23,318 nt of DNA, taken from Pelagophyceae sp. CCMP2097. Its lineage: Eukaryota > Sar > Pelagophyceae. The notes under the pieces are model-generated. The model was not told the origin of the DNA and ran no database searches. It saw only the letters and a program-made list of their open reading frames with translations. The stretch covers positions 307,922 to 331,239 of the forward strand of contig MU657184.1 in NCBI GenBank assembly GCA_026770575.1, in the 5' to 3' direction. Every line of letters begins with the position of its first letter. The stretch's first letter is position 1. A program made the translations under genes and the position numbers. This document shows, piece by piece, positions 17,695 through 23,318 of this stretch.

Positions 17695-20437
17695 ATGCGC
17701 GCGTCGCTGGCGATGGCGTTCCTGGGCCACCGCGTCGGCGCGCTGCGCGTGGCCGTGCGCCGCGGCGGCGTGCGGCCGGGAAGCACGCGGCGCCACGCCG
17801 AGCCGGCGGCGACGTACGACCACCACGAGGTCGAGGCGCGGTGGCAGGCGTACTGGGAGGAGCACCAGACCTTTGCCGCCAAGAGGACGCCCGGTGCGCC
17901 GCAAACGTCGAAAGGCCTTCTTGGGAGGCGAGATTTTGTAGGCGCGCCGAAGAAGTACGTTTTGGACATGTTCCCGTACCCTTCCGGCTCGGGCCTGCAC
18001 GTGGGCCACCCGGCGGGCTACACGGCTTCCGACGTCATGGCGCGCTACTGGCGCGCGACGGGCCACGACGTGTTGCACCCGATGGGCTGGGACTCGTTCG
18101 GCCTTCCGGCTGAGCAGCACGCCATCGCCACGGGCACGCACCCGCGCACGACGACGGTGGAGAACATTGCGACCTTTAAGCGCCAGCTCAAGTCGCTCGG
18201 CTTCTCCTACGACTGGTCCAGGGAGCTGGCCACGACTGACGTCGCATACGTCAAGTGGACGCAGTGGATCTTCCTCAAGCTCTTCGAGCTCGGCCTCGCC
18301 GAGCAAAAGGCGGCCCCCGTGAACTGGTGCCCCGCCCTCGGCACCGTCCTGTCCAACGAGGAGGTGATTGGGGGCCTCTCTGAGCGAGGCAACTTCCCGG
18401 TCGTGCGCGCCCCGCTGCGGCAGTGGGTGCTGAAGATCACGCAGTACGCGGACAAGCTGCTCGCGGGCTTGGACGACGTCGACTGGCCCGCGGGCACGGT
18501 TCGGTCGCAGCGCGAATGGATCGGTAAGTCGCAGGGGGCAAAAGTTGTCTTCCGCGTCGTCGGCAACGACGTCCAAGTCCCCGTCTTCACGACGCGGCCG
18601 GACACTTTAATGGGCGCGACGTACGTCGTCCTGGCGCCGGAGCACGATTTGGCGTTGGACATTGCCACGCCCGAATGTCAAGCTGCCGTCGCAGAGTACC
18701 AGGCCTCGGTGAGGTCGCTGTCTGATCTCGACCGCACGTCCAAGGCGTCGAAGACGGGCGTCTTCACCGGCGCCTACGTGGCGCACCCCGTTTCCGGCGA
18801 AAAGCTGCCGCTGTGGATCGCCGACTACGTTTTAGCGACGTATGGCACGGGCGCCGTCATGGCTGTTCCAGCCCACGACGAACGCGACTTTGACTTTGCA
18901 GAGGTCCACAACCTCGACGTGAAGCGCGTCGTCGAGGGCGGCTCGGAGGAGCTGCCGTTTTGCGGCGCGGGCACGGCCGTCAACAGCGGAAAATTCGACG
19001 GCCTCGACACGGAAGCGTGCAAGGTCGCCGTCATCGCCGACCTCGAGCAACGCGGCCTCGGCAACGCGCAGACGTCTTACAAGCTTCGCGACTGGATCTT
19101 CTCGCGCCAGAGGTACTGGGGCGAGCCCATCCCAATCTACTTCCCGATCCGCCTCGAGGACCCGGCGGGCGACCCGCGCGCCGGCGCGAAGCACGAGATT
19201 TTGTACGACCAGCCTATCCCCGTCCCGATTTCCGAGTTGCCGCTGCAGTTGCCAGAGATGGAGGACTACGCCCCCGGCGACGACCCCGCGGGCTGCCTCG
19301 CCCGCGCAGTCGACTGGCGCTACTTCCAGCAGGAGGGAGAGTGGTTCGCCCGCGAGACGAACACGATGCCGCAGTGGGCGGGGAGCTGCTGGTACTATCT
19401 TCGCTTCGCCGACGACAAGAACCCCGACGCGCTCATCTCGCCGGAGGAGGATGCAAACTGGCTCCCCGTCGACCTGCATAGGCCCGCGTCCCCATCCCCG
19501 CCGCGAAAACGGGGGTGCGGCGTGGTGGCGAAGGCGCAATGCCATTCCGAACGTAGGTACGTCGGAGGCGCGGAGCACGCGGTGCTGCACCTGCTCTACG
19601 CGCGGTTCTGGCACATCGTGCTGAACGAGCTCGGCGTGACGCAGGCCAAGGAGCCCTTTAAGAAGCTGGTGCATCAGGGCATGATCCTCGGCGCGGACGG
19701 CGAGAAGATGAGCAAGTCGCGCGGCAACGTCGTCAACCCGGACGACATCGTCCAGGCGTCGGGCGCCGACGCCCTCCGGCTCTACGAAATGTTTATGGGG
19801 CCCCTCGAGGCCGTCAAGCCCTGGCAGACGTCGCAGGTCGCGGGCGTCGTGCGGTTCCGCGACCGCGTCTTCGCGCTGACGCAGAAGTGGCAGCTTTCGC
19901 AGGAGGCTGTTTTGGACGACGCGACGCGCAAGCTGCTGCACCAGACGATGCGCAAGGTCTCCGGGGACGTGGACAATTTATCGTTTAACACGGCCATCTC
20001 GGCGATGATGATCTTCGTGAATCACCTCACCGCACTCGAGGCAGGCCCGCCGCGCGCCGCCCTCGAGCCGCTGATGATCATGCTCGCGCCGTTCGCGCCG
20101 CACGTCGCAGAAGAAGGCTGGAAGATTCTGGGACACGAACAGACGCTCGCCCGCGAGCCCTGGGTCAAGTGGGACGAGGCGCTCTGCGCAGAACTCTCGA
20201 CGACGCTCGTCATCCAGGTCAACGGCAAGCTCCGCGCCACGTGAGTCTCCCCTTGACCTCATATCCGGATTTATACCGACGTTTTGCAGGGTCGAGATGG
20301 ACAAGGACGCGCCGCAGGAGGCCGCGCTGGCGCTGGCCTACGCTGACGGCAACGTTTCCAAGCAGTTGGAGGGCAAAGACGTGAAGAAGATCATATACGT
20401 GCCCAACAAAATCCTCAACATTGTCGTGTCAAAATAG
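17695..20437 (+). CDS. LARS2: Leucyl-tRNA synthetase, bacterial/organellar type
   Basis: Charges tRNA-Leu; class I synthetase of the bacterial type, so for mitochondrion and/or plastid. Exons 17695-17893, 17942-19475, 19557-20240 and 20290-20437 join to 854 residues, near the 860 of E. coli LeuRS. Residues 1-40 are an Arg/Ala-rich basic presequence. Signatures: YVLDMFPYPSGSGLHVGHP with HVGH as the HIGH motif, MGWDSFGLPAEQ, NWCPALGTVLSNEEV, the CP1 editing site with TTRPDT and VPAHDERDFDFA, the DWIFSRQRYWGEPIP block, CWYYLRF, YVGGAEHAVLHLLYARFWH, KMSKSRGN and the C-terminal KIIYVPNKILNIV. Intron 1 (48 bp, GTGCGC) and intron 2 (81 bp, GC-AG, 19476-19556) are multiples of three without stops, so a naive frame runs straight through them. 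Intron 2 is fixed by the DLYVGGAEH junction. Intron 3 (49 bp) has a standard GTGAGT donor. Confidence 0.97.
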
Positions 20438-20567
20438 GACCCGCGATTTTGTAACTTTGCACGGTTGAGATTACGAGTCTAGCGGCGAGTCGGACCAGTC
20501 TGGGTGCATCCGCGCTCGTCACTTTTCTGGGGCTCTTTGGGTGAGCTCCCGGCTGCGTGCGGCGCGC
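20438..20567. other. Short convergent intergenic spacer
   Basis: 130 bp between the stop codons of LeuRS (rightward) and the phosphofructokinase (leftward). It must contain both 3' ends. No obvious hairpin or canonical AATAAA signal is visible; overlapping transcripts are likely given the size. Confidence 0.5.
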
Positions 20568-21919
20568 TCAGGCGGCGGCGGCGATCTTGGCCTGGAGCTC
20601 CGTGAACCAGGGCTGCTTGACGTCAAAGGCCTTGCCGCCCTTGATGCGCGGGAATTCGATTGCGCGGAGCACGTCGCCGCGCTCCTCGTCCTCGCCCATG
20701 CAGCCCGACTCGCCGCGCAGGGAGCACTCCACCGCGAGCGTCGCGCACGACTCGATGAGCGCGCGGTCGGCGGCGTTGGCCGCGGCGGCGCGTGCCATGT
20801 AGCCCGACTTTTGCACGAGGACCTTTTCCGCGCCGAGCTTCTCGGCAAACTGCTGGGCAAAGTACGCGCCCGGGTTGATCTGCGCCAGCTTGACGTGGCC
20901 GAACGCGTCGCGCTCCACCGTCTCGCCCTTGGCCTCCTTCTCGGCGACGATGTCGCGGACGCCCGCGCCCTCGGAGAGGAAGATGTTGACGCAGTCATAT
21001 TTGTCCATCACCTTTCGGAGCCGCGCGCCCTCGGCCTCCAGGTCAATGGCAAGCTCCGGGATGTACACGGCGTGCAGCGCCTTCTTCTGCTTGCAGAAGC
21101 CGAGGCCGGGCACGAACGGCAGCGCCGCCAAGCTGTCGACGTAGCACTTGGCCGTCGCCGCGGTGAGGTAGCCGCAGTCGCGGCCCATGCATTCGTGGAT
21201 GATGAGCATGCGCGGGTTGGCGGAGCACTCGTTGACGACGTTGGCGAAGAACTTGGCGCCCTCTTCCGCCGCCGTCCACGCGCCCAGCGACTGCTTGATC
21301 GGGATGACGTCGTTGTCAATCGTCTTGGGCATGCCCACGACGCAAATAGTATAGTTGTTCTGCTGCAGGTACTCGGCGACCTACAGGCCACGACTGCAGG
21401 ACCCTCGCCGCCCGCCGCGCCCCCCGGGAGCAGTCCCACGAGAGCGTATACGGACCTTAGCGGCCTGCGTGTTGGTGTCGTCGCCACCAATGGTGTGGAG
21501 CGTGGTGATGCCGTCCTTGATGAGCTGCGCGGCCGCGACTGCCAAAGGGTCCTCGCCCTCGCGCACCAGGCCGCGCTTGACGCAGTCGGCCTTGTTGGTC
21601 AGCTTGACGCGAGAGTTCCCGATGGGTGACCCGCCGTGCATCTGAAGCACGGTAGCCTGCTCGCGCACCGCCGGCGTCACAACGATCGAGTCGCCCAAAA
21701 GGAGGCCCATGTACCTAGCAGCACGCCTCCGAGGCCATCAACGCGCGCCCGGCGGCACGCTTCGACGCACCCAGACTTGTAGCAGATGATCTCGATCGAC
21801 GGGTCGATTTCGGTGTACTTCTCGATGAGGAACCCCACCGCCGAGGAGAGGCAGGGCGCGAGGCCGCCCGCCGTGAGGATGCCGATCTTGCGCGTCGGTT
21901 GAGCCGCCATCTGACTCAT
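20568..21919 (-). CDS. Pyrophosphate-dependent 6-phosphofructokinase
   Basis: Phosphorylates fructose 6-phosphate reversibly with pyrophosphate in glycolysis/gluconeogenesis. Exons 21771-21919, 21456-21714 and 20568-21380 join to 406 residues, a short bacterial-like PPi-PFK. Motifs in order: GILTAGGLAPCLSS (start of the first nucleotide-fold strand), TIGGDDTNTQAAK (the second Asp of GGDD is the classical pyrophosphate-specificity residue replacing Gly of ATP enzymes), GMPKTIDNDV (Lys of PKTIDND is typical for PPi enzymes; the first Asp is the catalytic base), ECMGRDCGYLTAATA (hexose-phosphate binding) and INPGAYFAQQFA. Introns are 21715-21770 (GTGCGT) and 21381-21455 (GTCCGT); both junctions restore conserved sequence. 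No targeting peptide, so cytosolic. Start may be ATG 21919 or 21910. Confidence 0.95.
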
Positions 21920-22261
21920 GATGCGATAGACCTTTTCGATGCAATTGTGAATCTCCCGCCGCGGGCAATACGGGCGAGCGACGGCGCCGGCCGTCCGCAG
22001 CGCGCGGGAAAGCGACGGCGGCAGCCGTCCGCAGCGCGCGGGTCACAGGAGCTTACCGGGAGGCGACGTATGCGTACGTCACGGTGGGTTCGCGAGACCA
22101 ACTTGATGAAGGACTTGATCAATGGTCAATGGATATCTTAAAAAGCGAAAACCTCGCTATCGGACTCCACTGGGCGCTCATATTTTCCGAATCGTCATAG
22201 CTGCCACCGCCCTTAGGACGATCACTCGCCGAATACAGCCCACAAGGGCCCCAAGAACTTA
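21920..22261. promoter_or_regulatory. Divergent promoter region with a 34-bp tandem duplication and CRE-like sites
   Basis: 342 bp between the phosphofructokinase (leftward) and the 187-residue protein (rightward). A unit of about 34 bp is present twice in tandem (about 21978-22045); its second half, GCCGTCCGCAGCGCGCGGG, is identical at 21990-22008 and 22024-22042. Next to it, GACGTATGCGTACGTCAC (about 22065-22082) is a near-palindrome with a CRE-like core. The rest, from 22130 to 22260, is AT-richer. Confidence 0.5.
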
Positions 22262-22883
22262 ATGAATTTTCGACTCGCACAAAAAACGTGGCTGAAACGG
22301 GTCTCTTTCCTCACTTCAGAGTCCATCGACGAGAAGATCTGCGAGTCTTTTTTCGAGCAGCCGGGCACGACGGGCTTGATCACGCGGAACTCGCACAACT
22401 GGTGTGCCGAATTGCGTTGAATTCGGTATTCCACCAGAGGTTGACAGATTGCTTCGTAGGTGGCGGTACACGGCGGACTCTGCCGAGTTCCAGGGCCCGG
22501 GCATCAAGGACCTCGACGTTTCCCCGACGGTCTCGGAGAGGATGCGCGTCTCGACTGCGACTGAGATGTTGATCCGCACGCAGACGACGTCTCTCGCAGA
22601 ATATTTCGACGCGCTGCAAGACGGCGCCGAAATCGCCAATGCGATTGCCGATCTGGAGATCCAAAACCTCTCGAACCGCAATTACCGCCAGACGCCGTCG
22701 GCCGACACGCCTGGCGTCGGGTTTGCGGGGCAAAGCGGGTTTAACCCCCAGGCCGGCTACGTCAGCCCAGACGCGCGAGACGCCGCCGGCGCCGCCGCCA
22801 GAGCCGCGGACCAGGCCAAAGCCCAGGCCACCGTCGAGGCCGCCAAGGCCGCGCCGGACGAACGGCCCTACCACCCGGGCTAA
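22262..22883 (+). CDS. Unrecognised 187-residue soluble protein
   Basis: I do not recognise this protein. Exon 1 (22262-22401) and exon 2 (22460-22883) join across a 58-bp GTGTGC...GTAG intron, giving a continuous frame with no leftover bases. Splicing produces SHNWWRYTADSAEFQGPG, more protein-like than either unspliced frame. The N-terminus is MNFRLAQKTWLKRVSFL, amphipathic and basic, with no strong signal peptide. The middle is helical (STATEMLIRTQTTSLAEYFDALQDGAEIANAIADLEIQNLSNRNYRQ). The last about 40 residues are Ala/Gln/Lys-rich (AARAADQAKAQATVEAAKAAPDE) and could extend as a helix. Codon usage is less GC-extreme in exon 1 than in neighbours. Start choice is supported by being the first in-frame ATG after the divergent promoter. 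Confidence 0.6.
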
Positions 22884-23318
22884 CGCGCCAAACGCGCCGC
22901 AAACGAGGCACTTTTTGCCCCAAGGCACCGCGCCGCGTCGTATTTCCGCCAGCGGCGGTCATAAATCCGCAATTCGCGAGCGACTCCGGGCTGCCGCCGG
23001 GATTCCACCCCGCGGGGGGCCGCACCCGACGCACCGTAGGAATCATTCGACACTCGCGCGCGTGCGGCGCGCGTGCGGCCGGCTCGGATATCGTCGTAAA
23101 TACGAGTATTATCGATTTTTTGTTAGCACCCTTTCCCGGGAACGTAACGTGGCGCGTGGCCGGATCACGCTCAGGAGGCCGAGGTGCGGTGCGGAGGTGA
23201 CGTATGCAGGAATCGCCGAAAATCCGTCGCTAAATCGATGGATATCCGAATTTTTTGCCGCTTGTGTTCCAGCTAGCGCGCGCCGAGTGCTCGAACTTGT
23301 CTGACGCCCGCGCACTTC
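22884..23318. other. Right-edge region, no supported gene
   Basis: 435 bp downstream of the 187-residue protein. Bases 23090-23130 and 23210-23250 are AT-rich with ATCGATTTTT-like strings, and TGACGTATGC at about 23197 resembles the CRE-like site near 22065. Open frames are short and composition-driven. It may include the promoter of a gene beyond the edge. Confidence 0.4.

Noticed and set aside
18832..19941. 369-codon minus-strand frame inside LeuRS
   Set aside because: Shadow of conserved LeuRS codons.
22288..22430. Degenerate EF-hand (FRAAGHDGLDHAELAQL) in another frame of the right-hand gene
   Set aside because: The loop lacks a residue and ligands, and this frame does not join exon 2; the chosen frame joins exactly and starts at an ATG.
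1..23318. tRNA, rRNA or other structured RNA genes
   Set aside because: No B-box-like GGTTCGAATCC, acceptor-stem pairing or rRNA core was found by eye; an automated scan would be needed to exclude small RNAs.

Overview
This window looks like nuclear DNA of a GC-rich, intron-dense, compact eukaryotic genome. The best guess is a picoplanktonic stramenopile alga of the pelagophyte (Aureococcus-like) type. Bacterial operon structure is absent. Nearly every recognisable protein is broken by very short introns (mostly 42-107 bp) whose removal restores conserved family motifs exactly. Two proteins begin with signal peptides compatible with heterokont-type plastid import. Genes sit 110-500 bp apart on both strands. 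The pelagophyte assignment is inference from style (GC content, tiny introns, gene set), not from a marker gene.

Layout, left to right: 5' end of a secretory-type gene running off the left edge (1-245, -); alpha/beta hydrolase (1002-2281, -); ZNF622/Rei1-type 60S biogenesis factor (2491-3931, -); signal-peptide-bearing membrane protein of unknown role (4168-5259, +); coiled-coil protein with a Pro/Ser/Tyr tail (5444-6909, +); acyl-CoA-binding protein with ankyrin repeats (7201-8284, +); p23/CS-domain Hsp90 co-chaperone (8435-9175, +); CCCH + CCHC zinc-finger RS protein (9483-10324, +); SFT2 vesicle-traffic membrane protein (10727-11648, +); fusion of a YbaK-type tRNA-editing domain to an EMAPII tRNA-binding domain (11761-13553, -); intronless RNB exoribonuclease of RNR1 type (14040-16250, -); small EF-hand protein with a myristoylation-type N-terminus (16614-17365, +); bacterial-type leucyl-tRNA synthetase (17695-20437, +); pyrophosphate-dependent phosphofructokinase (20568-21919, -); unrecognised 187-residue protein (22262-22883, +).

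The genes are not one pathway. There is a loose translation/RNA theme: LeuRS, YbaK-EMAPII, RNR1-type RNase, Rei1-type ribosome factor and an RS zinc-finger protein. The others serve membrane traffic, lipid binding, protein folding, calcium signalling and glycolysis.

The most striking signal is the intron system. Of about 41 introns resolved by reading frame and protein homology, about half use a GTGCG donor. At least six need a GC donor (GC-AG) to restore invariant protein motifs, far above the roughly one percent usual in eukaryotes. Several introns are multiples of three with no stop codon, one carries a six-copy 16-bp minisatellite, and several share a GCGAAACG-like core. This fits recent or ongoing intron gain by introner-like elements. 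The second item of note is the YbaK-EMAPII fusion.
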